Made by a program: the position numbers and the translations under genes. 64,000 nucleotides of DNA from an uncultured Acidimicrobiales bacterium. Its GTDB lineage: Bacteria > Actinomycetota > Acidimicrobiia > Acidimicrobiales > CATQHL01. The notes under the pieces were generated by a model. The model had not been told where the DNA came from. It worked only from the letters and a program-made list of their open reading frames with translations, and did no database searches. Location of the stretch: positions 1,129,931-1,193,930 of the forward strand of contig CATQHL010000001.1 of the NCBI GenBank assembly GCA_958295925.1, in the 5' to 3' direction. This document shows, piece after piece, positions 24,736 through 32,614 of this stretch. Within the stretch, counting starts at the first letter, position 1. Each line of letters opens with the position of its first letter.

Positions 24736-25626
24736 TTAGGCGCGCACACCCTCACCAAGCGTAGACAGGGGTGGCGGGCGGTCAGCACGGGCACCCAGGT
24801 TGTCAATGAGGCGAGTCCCGCCAACGTTCGCCGCAACCAGCAGCCGGAGATCACCAGAGAGGAAATCAACCGGCATCAGTGTCGCGGCGTCGCGCACTAC
24901 GGCGTAGTCGGGCGAGAGTCCCTTCACCTCGGCCAGCACTAGAGCCATTGCCTCCTCCACAGCGTCTCGGCTTCGCTCCCCTGACTCGATCTTGTCAGAT
25001 CCCACCCGCAGGCTGCGGTACAGCCCCAGGGCCGATTGGCGCTCGGTTGCGCTGAGGTAGGCGTTTCGACTCGAAAGCGCCAACCCGTCGGAGTCGCGCA
25101 CCGTCTCACAACCCAATACCTCCACGGGAAAGGCGAGTTCCGCAGTCAGGCGCCGCACCACCGCCAACTGCTGCCAGTCTTTATCGCCGAAGTATGCGCG
25201 GCACGCCCCTACGACATTGAACAGCTTGGCAATCACCAGACCCACGCCTGCGAAGTGGCCAGGTCGATGCCTGCCCTCGAGGTCGGACGTGAGGCCGCCG
25301 AAGTCAAGGCTCAACGTCTGAGGCGTCGGGTACATCTCGGCGACAGACGGCGCGAACACCGCATCAACCCCCATCTCACGGCAAAGCCCGGCGTCATAGT
25401 CCAGGTCACGGGGGTAGGCGACAAAGTCCTCATCGGGGCCAAACTGGGCGGGATTGACAAAGATCGACACCATCACGGTTTCGTTCTCTTCCCTGCAACT
25501 TCGGATGAGGCTGATGTGACCCTCGTGAAACGCCCCCATCGTGGGCACGAAGCCGATATCCGTCCCGCCGGAACGCGCACGGCTGCAGAAACTTCGCGCT
25601 TCATCAATTCTTTGAAAGATGTGCAT
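24736..25626 (-). CDS. panC: Pantothenate synthetase
   Basis: PanC condenses pantoate and beta-alanine using ATP. The 296-residue protein has 'FVPTMGAFHEGHISLIR', which contains the HxGH-type motif (here H-E-G-H), 'SIFVNPAQFGPDEDF', 'YFGDKDWQQLAVVRRL' and the KMSKS-equivalent loop 'DGLALSSRNAYLS'. I favour ATG 25626. A TTG at 25680 overlapping folK is possible but adds a non-homologous leader. panB and panD are not in the window. Confidence 0.94.
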   Translation of the reverse strand: MHIFQRIDEARSFCSRARSGGTDIGFVPTMGAFHEGHISLIRSCREENETVMVSIFVNPAQFGPDEDFVAYPRDLDYDAGLCREMGVDAVFAPSVAEMYPTPQTLSLDFGGLTSDLEGRHRPGHFAGVGLVIAKLFNVVGACRAYFGDKDWQQLAVVRRLTAELAFPVEVLGCETVRDSDGLALSSRNAYLSATERQSALGLYRSLRVGSDKIESGERSRDAVEEAMALVLAEVKGLSPDYAVVRDAATLMPVDFLSGDLRLLVAANVGGTRLIDNLGARADRPPPLSTLGEGVRA

Positions 25627-25663
25627 CACACAGAGGTAATTTGCGGCAGCCGGAGCCTCATTT

Positions 25664-26146
25664 TCAGGCGTCTTGTTCAAAGAGCGGCCCGAGGCATCTC
25701 ACGCCGGAGGCGTCGAGCGTCTCAGCAGCCGGCTTCCACCGCTCGGCCAACTCCGCTAGGGGAACCATCACGAACGCCCGCTCGAGCATGCGGGGATGCG
25801 GCACCCGCAAGTCGGGCTCGTCCACCTCCTCGCCGTCAACCCACAGCACGTCAACGTCGAGCGATCGTGGCCCCCAACGCACTCGTCGTGTGCGACCGGC
25901 AGCCGCTTCCAGCTCAAGGGAACGTTCAAGCAGATCCCTCGCAGTGCGGTCGGAGCGCACCTCCACGACGATGTTCAGATACGGCCCCTGGGGAGGCCCG
26001 CCAACGGGATCGGTTTCGTAGACAGAAGAGACGCCAACCACGTCAGGAAGGGCTTGCACAGCCTCGATGAGTAGACGCCGACGATCCCCAAGATTGGACC
26101 CCAATCCAAGGAAGGCCCGCCTTGCGCTCCGATCGGAGTCATTCAC
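25664..26146 (-). CDS. folK: 2-amino-4-hydroxy-6-hydroxymethyldihydropteridine pyrophosphokinase
   Basis: HPPK transfers pyrophosphate from ATP to the pterin alcohol in folate synthesis. The 160 residues carry 'FLGLGSNLGDRRRLL', 'SSVYETDPVGGPPQGPYLNIVVEV' and the signature 'RVRWGPRSLDVDVLWVDG', with the metal-binding D-x-D, and 'VPHPRMLERAFVMVPLAEL'. All key elements look intact, unlike the upstream FolP-like protein. I chose GTG 26146, just before the first conserved strand. The longer ORF-track start (26224) overlaps the preceding gene. Confidence 0.92.
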   Translation of the reverse strand: MNDSDRSARRAFLGLGSNLGDRRRLLIEAVQALPDVVGVSSVYETDPVGGPPQGPYLNIVVEVRSDRTARDLLERSLELEAAAGRTRRVRWGPRSLDVDVLWVDGEEVDEPDLRVPHPRMLERAFVMVPLAELAERWKPAAETLDASGVRCLGPLFEQDA

Positions 26147-26174
26147 GGCAGTCTGAGTCGTAAGCCAGGCAGGG

Positions 26175-26684
26175 TCACGAGCGCTGAGTAAGCCCGCTTG
26201 CGGCGAACTCCGCCACGATTTCACGCCCAGGCCCCCCGACGGGACGGCGCAAGATCTGCTCTACCATCGCCACAGCTTGCGGAGGTTCTTTGATCCGGCC
26301 CTTCCACAAGCCAAATCCGGCAAGGAAACCCCCCATCACGTCGTCCACCTTGTCTCGATGCATCAGCAGGATTTCCCCCTTCGCCATCGCACTGGTTATG
26401 GATTCGTAGGCGGTGGCGAGAGTTTCAGGGGTCGGGTTCGAGGGAATCGGAGAATGCAGAAAGTTCACTTCTTCCTTGACATAGTGGCTGATGTTGTGAG
26501 GTCCCGGGATCAGCGACACAAGACAAGTGAACTCGCTGCGCTTGATCCAGATGATCTCCTCGGTCCGCCGCACCATGCGATGATCGCTTCCGTATCCCCC
26601 TGGCCGCTCGCATATAGCCAGATGGGACTTGATGACCCAAAGAAGGTCGCGGGGAGGGATGCCCTCAGCCCAGCGGCCTCTCAC
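26175..26684 (-). CDS. Dual-specificity-phosphatase-fold protein lacking the catalytic Cys (pseudophosphatase)
   Basis: A 169-residue protein whose layout follows DSP/PTP phosphatases: 'WVIKSHLAICERPGGYG', a helix-strand with 'FTCLVSLIPG', 'VNFLHSPIPSNPTPETLATAYESI', then the position of the P-loop. Instead of V-H-C-x5-R-[ST]-G the loop reads 'LLMHRDKVDDVMGGFLAG'. The His is kept, but the nucleophilic Cys is Arg and the phosphate-binding Arg is missing. It is therefore probably not a phosphatase, though it may bind ligand or protein. The GTG start overlaps the stop of the FolP-like gene (GTGA). The slot between folP and folK often holds folB, which is absent here. Confidence 0.68.
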   Translation of the reverse strand: MRGRWAEGIPPRDLLWVIKSHLAICERPGGYGSDHRMVRRTEEIIWIKRSEFTCLVSLIPGPHNISHYVKEEVNFLHSPIPSNPTPETLATAYESITSAMAKGEILLMHRDKVDDVMGGFLAGFGLWKGRIKEPPQAVAMVEQILRRPVGGPGREIVAEFAASGLTQRS

Positions 26685-27445
26685 GTTCTGCCCGCATTTG
26701 TTTTAGCCCGCGCGGGAGGCTTGGCGCCAATTACCCGGGCGACATCGTTGACCTCCTCAAGGTTGCGGCTGCGGATCACCGAGGCTCCGGCAAGCATCGC
26801 CCAAGCCGCCATCGCAAGGGTTGCGTCCAGGGAGGCCGTGCCCTGCAGCTTCAACAATTTCTCCGGGAACTCCCCCCCGTCCACATCCACGACCATCGGC
26901 AGACACGACCGTGCGAGGAGTTCAAGGCTCGCAAAAAGGTCGAGGTCCTGCTCGAACGTGGAAACCCCGATCCCCGGATCGATGTACGCCTCCTCGATCC
27001 CTGCCTGCTCCGCTAAGCAAGCGTGCCTGCGGGAAAACTCCTCCACCCTCCCAATCAGTTCGGCGCCCCTTAGCGTTCCCTGATCGGAAAACACCCCTAC
27101 CCAGGTGGTGTAGATGCCTGGTGGTGGCGCATCGGTGTGCTCGGACACGTCGTTTATCAAGGAAGCCCCTGCAGCCGCCGCCGCTGTGGCCACGGCTGGG
27201 GAACTCGTCGAAATAGACACCCGCACCTCTTTGCTCAGCGAGGCGATGGCGTCGAGCACGAAACCCAGCCTGGAGACCTCAAACCCTCTGCTGTCATTGG
27301 CAAACCCGCCACCACCGACGTCGACAAAATCCACGATGTCCGCACTTTCAGCAATCAAACGCCGTCCCTTCTCCAGCATCCCGGCGTGGAATCCGCCCTT
27401 CGAACCAGGCGACGCCCCCACCGGCAACGTTCCCATGATCTTCAC
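26681..27445 (-). CDS. Dihydropteroate-synthase-like protein with degenerate active site
   Basis: A 254-residue TIM-barrel protein related to FolP. Family blocks can be aligned: 'IMGTLPVGASPGSKGGF' for the N-V-T-P-D-S-F-S-D-G strand, 'DFVDVGGGGF' for D-V-G-G-E-S-T-R-P, 'SLINDVSE' and 'YIDPGIGVSTFEQDL'. Most catalytic residues are lost. N-x-T-P-D-S-F is gone, D-x-S/T is 'SIST', and the S-R-K-S loop is 'DVDGGEFPE', without its Lys. Dihydropteroate synthesis is therefore doubtful, and a new role or pseudoenzyme status is likely. I chose GTG 27445, 14 bp after hpt; ATG 27436 is the alternative. The gene is coupled to the pseudophosphatase gene. Confidence 0.75.
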   Translation of the reverse strand: MKIMGTLPVGASPGSKGGFHAGMLEKGRRLIAESADIVDFVDVGGGGFANDSRGFEVSRLGFVLDAIASLSKEVRVSISTSSPAVATAAAAAGASLINDVSEHTDAPPPGIYTTWVGVFSDQGTLRGAELIGRVEEFSRRHACLAEQAGIEEAYIDPGIGVSTFEQDLDLFASLELLARSCLPMVVDVDGGEFPEKLLKLQGTASLDATLAMAAWAMLAGASVIRSRNLEEVNDVARVIGAKPPARAKTNAGRT

Positions 27446-27458
27446 GTCAATCGCTTTC

Positions 27459-28070
27459 TCACCTGCCCGTCCGCCTGCCTCTGAGGACACCCGAGAGAGC
27501 TTTGAGGCTACCCCCCGTCCTGACGCTCTCGGGGTCTTCGTAGACACTGATGTGGGAAAGGCTGCGGTACTTCTCGTCGAGGTCAAGCCCGTAACCTATG
27601 ACGAATTCGCGGGGAATGGGAAAGCCCACGTATTTTAAATATTCCGGGGGGATGACGCTGTCGGCCTTCACCAGCAAGGCGCATATCTCGAGCGAAGCCG
27701 GGGAGCGTGCCCGAAGCATTCCCAGCAGGTACTGCAACGTCAGGCCGCTGTCTACGACGTCCTCCACCAGGAGGACGTCCCTGCCCCCGATGTCGGTGTC
27801 AAGATCTTTCAGGATGCGCACCTCACCGCTGCTGCGGGTGCCCGCTCCGTATGAGGACACTGCAAGGAAATCAATCGAGACCGGCAACTTAATCTCCCGC
27901 ATCAGGTCGCTCATGAACATAAACGCCCCTTTGAGCACGCCGATCAGCAGCAGCCTGCGACCCGCATAGTCGGCGCTGATGGCCTTTCCCAGTTCGGCGT
28001 TGCGGCGCGCTATGTCTTCGCCGGAGATAAGCGTGTTTCCAACAGGATCGGCCGGCTTTTTTTGCTTCAA
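27459..28070 (-). CDS. hpt: Hypoxanthine phosphoribosyltransferase
   Basis: Hpt salvages hypoxanthine and guanine using PRPP. The PRPP-binding motif is 'DVLLVEDVVDSGLTLQYLL'. 'LIGVLKGAFMFMSDLMREI' and 'VSSYGAGTRSSGEVRILKDLD' are the pyrophosphate-binding and flexible loops, and 'VGFPIPREFVIGYGLDLDEKYR' closes the active site. The protein is 203 residues from the TTG at 28070, which overlaps the tilS stop as TTGA. The tilS-hpt pairing is common across bacteria, but the ftsH gene that often follows is absent here. Confidence 0.95.
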   Translation of the reverse strand: MKQKKPADPVGNTLISGEDIARRNAELGKAISADYAGRRLLLIGVLKGAFMFMSDLMREIKLPVSIDFLAVSSYGAGTRSSGEVRILKDLDTDIGGRDVLLVEDVVDSGLTLQYLLGMLRARSPASLEICALLVKADSVIPPEYLKYVGFPIPREFVIGYGLDLDEKYRSLSHISVYEDPESVRTGGSLKALSGVLRGRRTGR

Positions 28071-28999
28071 GACAGAGTCGACTCCAGGAACAGGCGCCCG
28101 CCCGAGCGCCGAAGTCGCCAGTGTCGACCAACATCGGTCGCCCTCGCGCACCCGGTCGCCACGTCGAGCGCTCGACGGGTAGCCGCCTGGTCAAGAGGGT
28201 GCGGAGATCTCGTTTCCCGGGAAATCCATCTCCTCAGGGTCCAGGCCGCCAAGACGGGCGGCAGTTCTGCGACCGCCCGGCAGTCTGCGGGGTCTACTTT
28301 GACGCTGAGATCGTCGAGCAATTCCACAGCGTCGCGCGCCAGGTCGGCGTGACGGCACAGCAGCGGCACGACGTCCCGTTGAAGAACGTCGTTGAGCAGG
28401 GGCATCACCTCCCGCCTGATGCGGTTGCGGCGAAAGGCGGGATCCTCGTTGGAGGGGTCCTGAAACGGCTGCAGGCCGACCAGGCGACAGATATTGGCGG
28501 TGTCGGCGCGGCGGAGGGCCAAAATTGGCCGACGCCAGCCGGGTTGCATGCCTGAAGCGCCGGAAAGCCCGGCGCCCCTGAACAGGTTGAGCAGCACCGT
28601 CTCCGCCTGATCGTCCGCGGTGTGCCCCAGCATCGACCCCTTGGGCAATGCGGCATGCCTGGCATTGCGCGCCCTCTCCTCAAGGTTCGCGCCCGGCTCA
28701 ACTTCAACCCGGACAGAACGGAAGCCCGCCCCCAGGAAAGTGGCTGCTGATTCCACCAGGGCCGCCTCCTCGCCCGAGTTCCGGCGCAGACCGTGATCTA
28801 CATGAACCGCCTCTACGCTCAGGCCGACGGAGGTGGCAAGCACCAGCAGTGCCAGGGAGTCAGCGCCGCCGGAGACTGCACAGACGGCTTGAGCAGGGAC
28901 CGGCGGGAAGTTGCAGCTTCGCAGGTAGCTGAGAAGTTCCGTCGAATCCGAGGACGCAGCACCGCCGACTAGGCGGGGTCCTGCATCCTGGCGATCCAC
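28067..28999 (-). CDS. tilS: tRNA(Ile)-lysidine synthetase
   Basis: TilS modifies C34 of tRNA-Ile(CAU) to lysidine. The N-type ATP pyrophosphatase loop 'AVCAVSGGADSLALLVLA' contains SGGxDS. 'VEAVHVDHGLRRNSGEEAALV' and 'LGHTADDQAETVLLNLFRGAGLSG' are further family blocks, and 'RNRIRREVMPLLN' is the R-N-x-I-R motif. I suggest GTG 28999 as start (310 residues), overlapping the DUF2342 gene by 31 bp. The ATG at 29053 is the ORF-track start and cannot be excluded. Confidence 0.92.
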   Translation of the reverse strand: MDRQDAGPRLVGGAASSDSTELLSYLRSCNFPPVPAQAVCAVSGGADSLALLVLATSVGLSVEAVHVDHGLRRNSGEEAALVESAATFLGAGFRSVRVEVEPGANLEERARNARHAALPKGSMLGHTADDQAETVLLNLFRGAGLSGASGMQPGWRRPILALRRADTANICRLVGLQPFQDPSNEDPAFRRNRIRREVMPLLNDVLQRDVVPLLCRHADLARDAVELLDDLSVKVDPADCRAVAELPPVLAAWTLRRWISRETRSPHPLDQAATRRALDVATGCARATDVGRHWRLRRSGGRLFLESTLS

Positions 29000-30039
29000 G
29001 ATTCCGGCTCTCGGATCTCCGACATGGTGGGAAGGCACTCTGGACCTCTCCACGCCCTGTCCACAAAATCCATCCCTGAATGCCTCTCCACTTCCTCTAT
29101 GAAGTCCTCCCCGGCCTGGTACTGATTCAATTTGGCCTCAATGCCGGAGACTTGGGTGAAGATTCTGGTAAATCCTCGCGCCGAACGGCGCCGTGCTCTC
29201 AACACCCGCCCGAAGCGGGCAGCCTCGGGCAACTGGTCTGCCCCCGCCCGATCCATGGTCACGTCCCCGTGGCCTTCAAGCAGGCTCATCATCCCTGTGA
29301 GCTTTTCCAGGCTCTCCTGCTGCTCAGCAGGGGCCAGCAGCGTCGACAGGCCGCCAAATCGGAAAGGATCCTCACCCGCCCGACGTGCCTCGAGAATCTT
29401 GCGGACAGCCTCCATCAATCGCTTGGCGTCCGGTTCCACCACGTCGAGAACGTCTTCGACGAGGCTCAGGAAGTGGCTGCGCAGCCAGGGGATGCCCGTG
29501 AACTGCGCCCGATGGGTCACCTCGTGAAGGGCCAGCCACAAACGAAACTCCTGATGCGGGAACCCGTGCCTGCGCTCAAGTCCTGCCACGTTCGGCCCCA
29601 CGTAATACACCATGTCCTGCAATTCGGGGTTGTCGTCCTCGATGATGAGCAGGTCGTACTGACCCAGCACACGAGTAGACATCCAACCCAGCAGAACCCC
29701 TACTTGAGCCCCGGCGATCTTGCGAGTCATCTCCAGCTTGACCCCTGAATCATCGCCACCCTCCGCGAGCCGTTCGCTGAGCGGACGGAGCAGACGCTGG
29801 AAAGAGGCGATGTTGACCTGAATCCACTCGGAGCGGTCTACCACCCGCGAGCGGGCCCGGCCGTTGGCGGACGCCAGCCCAGTTGCCTCGCCCACAAGAA
29901 CCTCCGCCCGCGACGTGGCCTCCCTGAAGTCGTCGACCATGGTGGCGATTTCACGCCAGCGCGGCACCGGGTAGGGCGACTTGTGCGAAACCCGCACGGC
30001 CACGCGCTGAGCGAGGTCCCAGTCCACCGACTGGGACAT
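28969..30039 (-). CDS. Zinc-dependent metalloprotease-like protein (DUF2342)
   Basis: A 356-residue actinobacterial protein. The zincin motif H-E-x-x-H is visible in 'LWLALHEVTHRAQFTGIPWL', and the downstream 'MSLLEGHGDVTMDRAG' probably supplies another ligand. 'YVGPNVAGLERRHGFPHQEFR' is also typical. Members are often annotated as coenzyme F420 biosynthesis-associated, but their substrate is unknown. The start is ATG 30039, overlapping the stop of a small membrane-protein gene (TGATG). It lies next to tilS, a neighbourhood common in actinobacteria. Confidence 0.85.
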   Translation of the reverse strand: MSQSVDWDLAQRVAVRVSHKSPYPVPRWREIATMVDDFREATSRAEVLVGEATGLASANGRARSRVVDRSEWIQVNIASFQRLLRPLSERLAEGGDDSGVKLEMTRKIAGAQVGVLLGWMSTRVLGQYDLLIIEDDNPELQDMVYYVGPNVAGLERRHGFPHQEFRLWLALHEVTHRAQFTGIPWLRSHFLSLVEDVLDVVEPDAKRLMEAVRKILEARRAGEDPFRFGGLSTLLAPAEQQESLEKLTGMMSLLEGHGDVTMDRAGADQLPEAARFGRVLRARRRSARGFTRIFTQVSGIEAKLNQYQAGEDFIEEVERHSGMDFVDRAWRGPECLPTMSEIREPESWIARMQDPA

Positions 30040-30197
30040 CAGGCGTCTCTTTCTTCCTGATCCTCCGGGGGAAACCTGGGTCTGACCACCTTTGCGTGGT
30101 AGCCCACGATCGTGGCGATAATTATCAGTATCCCCCCAGCCACCAGAGGCGGGGCAATCCACCAGTGCCAGACAACCGCCAAGGACAGAAAAGTCAT
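30039..30197 (-). CDS. Small single-pass membrane protein, 52 aa (not in ORF track)
   Basis: This ORF is too short for the supplied track. From ATG 30197 it encodes 52 residues: a short start, one hydrophobic stretch ('IAPPLVAGGILIIIATIVGY'), then a basic and finally acidic tail ('FPPEDQEERDA'). The stop TGA overlaps the ATG of the DUF2342 gene, giving TGATG coupling. That coupling, the clean membrane segment and the charged C-terminus favour a real gene. A role with the DUF2342 protease is conceivable but unsupported. Confidence 0.6.
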   Translation of the reverse strand: MTFLSLAVVWHWWIAPPLVAGGILIIIATIVGYHAKVVRPRFPPEDQEERDA

Positions 30198-30242
30198 TGC
30201 GTCATCTTAGAAGGCGCCAAGCTTGAACCCTCCGCCCCTGAG

Positions 30243-30563
30243 CTATCCCTGGGGCGGGAAGCTTAGATCGGTGATGTCCAAAGAGTCGAGTTCCACACGC
30301 TTAAGCGTCTCTGAGATGCGGATACGAAGATTCTCCGGTGCTTGAACCCTGCAGTGCAGGGCGACCATCTGCTGAAAGCCAAGTTCCAGCTCCAGCGCAG
30401 CGAGGCAGGGGTCGCAGTTTGCCAGTTCGCTCTTTAGCGCCTCGGCCCGCCCCGGACTGCCGAATCCGTCGGTCGCCTCCATAAGCAGGCGCTGTGCGTG
30501 CTCACACTCGTGAGGTACGCCGTTACATCCGCCGGAATGATCATCCACCCCACAACTCTTCAT
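30243..30563 (-). CDS. Anti-sigma factor, RsrA/RshA-like (ZAS family)
   Basis: A 106-residue protein coupled to the ECF sigma gene. It has the layout of mycothiol-system anti-sigma factors: an early Cys ('HECEHAQRLLMEATDG'), then 'ELANCDPCLAALELE' with the C-x-x-C, then a C-terminal helix with 'PENLRIRISETL'. In the ZAS motif H-x3-C-x2-C, the His position is Glu here, so zinc or thiol chemistry may differ, perhaps using the 'HECEH' histidines. The start at ATG 30563 overlaps the sigma stop as ATGA; GTG 30572 is the alternative. It should hold the sigma factor inactive until oxidative or thiol stress. Confidence 0.75.
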   Translation of the reverse strand: MKSCGVDDHSGGCNGVPHECEHAQRLLMEATDGFGSPGRAEALKSELANCDPCLAALELELGFQQMVALHCRVQAPENLRIRISETLKRVELDSLDITDLSFPPQG

Positions 30564-31180
30564 GCCGGACACCCAACCGCATCACCTACTGCCTGGGGCT
30601 GCAAAGAATGCCCCCCTCCGTTAAGCAGACCCCTGGCTCGGGCAAATTCGTACAGGGACTGTTGCAACTTCTTCCTCCCACGGTGGATGCGGCTCATTAC
30701 CGTGCCAATCGGCACCTCCAGTATCTCAGCAATCTCGGAGTACGTGAAACCCTCCACGTCGGCCAGCAGCACCGCGACCCGATTGATGTCGGGCAGTGAC
30801 TCCACCGCCTTTTGGACTTCCTCAGAGGTCAGGGAAGACATCAACACGTCTTCGGCGCTTCTCCCCAGGGAGGCGCCGCTTTCTTCGCCTCCCAGACGCC
30901 GATAGAGATACATGCCGTCCAACTCGCCCAGATCGGTCTCAGCCGGGCGGCTCTTGCGGCGACGGAAATTGCTGATGTGGGCATTTGCGAGAATGCGAAA
31001 AAGCCACGCACGCAAATTCGTGCCTTCGGTAAATCCGTCAAAGCTCTTGTATGCCCTCAGGTAGGTCTCCTGAACGAGATCTTCTGCGTCGGTGGTGTTG
31101 CCCGTCATTCTGCGGGCCGCCGAATAGAGCTGGTTCATGTAGGGCATTGCCTGTTCCACAAAGCTGGCCCTGTCCGCCAC
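30560..31180 (-). CDS. ECF RNA polymerase sigma factor, SigH/SigR-like
   Basis: A 206-residue group 4 sigma factor. Region 2 includes 'YSAARRMTGNTTDAEDLVQETYLRAYKSFDGF' and 'NLRAWLFRILANAHISNFRRRK'. Region 4 includes 'SLPDINRVAVLLADVEGFTYSEIAEIL' and 'IGTVMSRIHRGRKKLQQSL', a helix-turn-helix of the -35-recognition type. The 'GTNLRAWLFRI' form resembles SigH/SigR factors of actinobacteria, paired with a redox-sensing anti-sigma factor as here. The coupling to the next gene supports a partner pair. Confidence 0.92.
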   Translation of the reverse strand: MADRASFVEQAMPYMNQLYSAARRMTGNTTDAEDLVQETYLRAYKSFDGFTEGTNLRAWLFRILANAHISNFRRRKSRPAETDLGELDGMYLYRRLGGEESGASLGRSAEDVLMSSLTSEEVQKAVESLPDINRVAVLLADVEGFTYSEIAEILEVPIGTVMSRIHRGRKKLQQSLYEFARARGLLNGGGHSLQPQAVGDAVGCPA

Positions 31181-31278
31181 ATCCCCAGTCTATCGGTGGG
31201 CGTTGAGCGCGTGATGAGCGTCGCATCCCCTCGCCCTGCCTTAGCCGCGGCCCTAGCGAGTCACACTGGAAGCGGATG

Positions 31279-31351
31279 AGCCCGGGCGGGGAATCGAACC
31301 CCGGACCTATTCATTACGAGTGAATCGCTCTGCCGACTGAGCTACCCGGGC
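31279..31351 (-). tRNA. tRNA-Thr (anticodon CGT)
   Basis: The acceptor arms GCCCGGG and CCCGGGC pair perfectly. The D arm is GCTCAGTCGGCAGAGC, the anticodon stem ATTCA/TGAAT encloses the loop CTCGTAA (anticodon CGT), and the T arm is CGGGG-TTCGATT-CCCCG. The discriminator is T, and CCA is not encoded. Confidence 0.95.
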
Positions 31352-31517
31352 TTTAGGGTTCCATGCAAAGAGCACGGTGCCTCTTTGAACCCCAATCAGG
31401 TTAAGGCATCGGGACGGCTTTCAAGGTGGGCTCCCATGCCAGGCAGAAGCACAAGGCGGCAGCTGAATTCGTTTGAGGCCCGTACCGCTCCCTTGCCCCT
31501 TGGATGCCCAGGCGCCT

Positions 31518-32573
31518 CTAGCGCTGCAACGGGGGAAGCTGGAGGAAGAGGTTCTGAAGAAGGAGCTTTTCGTTGGGATTGAAGACCAGCGCCTTCGCCG
31601 CGGCATTCAGCAGGTCGATGGCTTTCGACGCTTGAGAGGCGGCGGGCCCTGTGAGCATGGCGGAATAGTGGTTGAGCAGCACCGCTAGCCCAAAACGGAG
31701 TTCAGCGTCGTGAAGGGCGCGGCTCAGGCGCGCTCGACGCTGGGAACGTTCAGTGCTGGATTCCGCCGATGCGTCGACGATTCCTTCGGCTTTCCGGGTG
31801 CTTTCGGCAAACTTCCGTGCAGACGCCTCAGAGGCGGCGATGACCCCCAGGGCCTCATCGACCATTACCGCGGCATCTGCGCCTGAAGAGGAAAAGCGCC
31901 TCGGCAGCGATCCCCAGAAATCGTTCCGTCGGCTCAGCCCCTCCCCGGCAGGATAGTGCTCATCCCCGGACGGGTCGAGGGCGGAGGTCAAACTCCACTC
32001 GTTGATCATCAAGTCGTACGCCCGTCGCAGTTCCCCTGCAGAAGCCCGCGCCGCGGACTCGCCCGAGGCAATGGATCGACTGGGCTTGAAGAGCGCCTTG
32101 ACGCAACGGGAGGCCACCGTGACGTGATCTGGACGCACGAAGGCGGCGAGCAGCACAATCACGACAGACTCGGGCGGCTCCTCAAGCGTTTTCAGAATTT
32201 TGGGCGCCACTGTTGGGTGAGCAGTGTGGAAACGGTCCACCAGAATCACCTTGCGTGCCCCCACGGAGGGCTTTCGGCTGGCTTCGACGACGATCAGAGA
32301 GGCCTGTTCGTCGAGCAGGCTGCGGCCTCTTGGCCTTACTTCCACGAAGTCTGGATGCGTACCTTCGAGAACGCTTTGACGATGCCGAGGTGCCGAGGCG
32401 CCATCGGCGGCAGAGGCCATGAGCTCCGCAGCGAAAACCCGGGCTACCTCATGCTTGCCGATGCCGTCCGGCCCTAGGAACAGGTAGGCGTGAAGGGGAG
32501 AGGCCAGGAACGCCTCGAGTTGTCGGGTCAGGCCACTCTCCTCCACCAACGGCGGCCAAGCCGCCTCCCTCAA
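31518..32573 (-). CDS. holB: DNA polymerase III delta' subunit-like protein
   Basis: A clamp-loader AAA+ protein of 351 residues. 'HAYLFLGPDGIGKHEVARVFAAELM' is the P-loop region, and 'HPTVAPKILKTLEEPPESVVIVLLA' contains the K-x-L-E-E-P-P motif typical of delta'. The nucleotide-binding loop (GPDGIGKHE) lacks the normal T/S after GK, as in the non-ATPase delta' subunit. The Cys cluster for zinc is absent. I chose TTG 32573 with AGGAAAGGA upstream; the ORF-track ATG at 32648 would overlap tmk. The tmk-holB order is conserved in many bacteria. Confidence 0.88.
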   Translation of the reverse strand: MREAAWPPLVEESGLTRQLEAFLASPLHAYLFLGPDGIGKHEVARVFAAELMASAADGASAPRHRQSVLEGTHPDFVEVRPRGRSLLDEQASLIVVEASRKPSVGARKVILVDRFHTAHPTVAPKILKTLEEPPESVVIVLLAAFVRPDHVTVASRCVKALFKPSRSIASGESAARASAGELRRAYDLMINEWSLTSALDPSGDEHYPAGEGLSRRNDFWGSLPRRFSSSGADAAVMVDEALGVIAASEASARKFAESTRKAEGIVDASAESSTERSQRRARLSRALHDAELRFGLAVLLNHYSAMLTGPAASQASKAIDLLNAAAKALVFNPNEKLLLQNLFLQLPPLQR

Positions 32574-32614
32574 GGTTTCCTTTCCTGCCCGATGAAAATC
32601 CCCTGGGCGACCAC

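Noticed and set aside
28045-28063. GGCCGGC followed by a T-run as an intrinsic terminator
   Set aside because: It lies within the hpt reading frame (AAA lysine codons on the coding strand), so it is coding and not a terminator.
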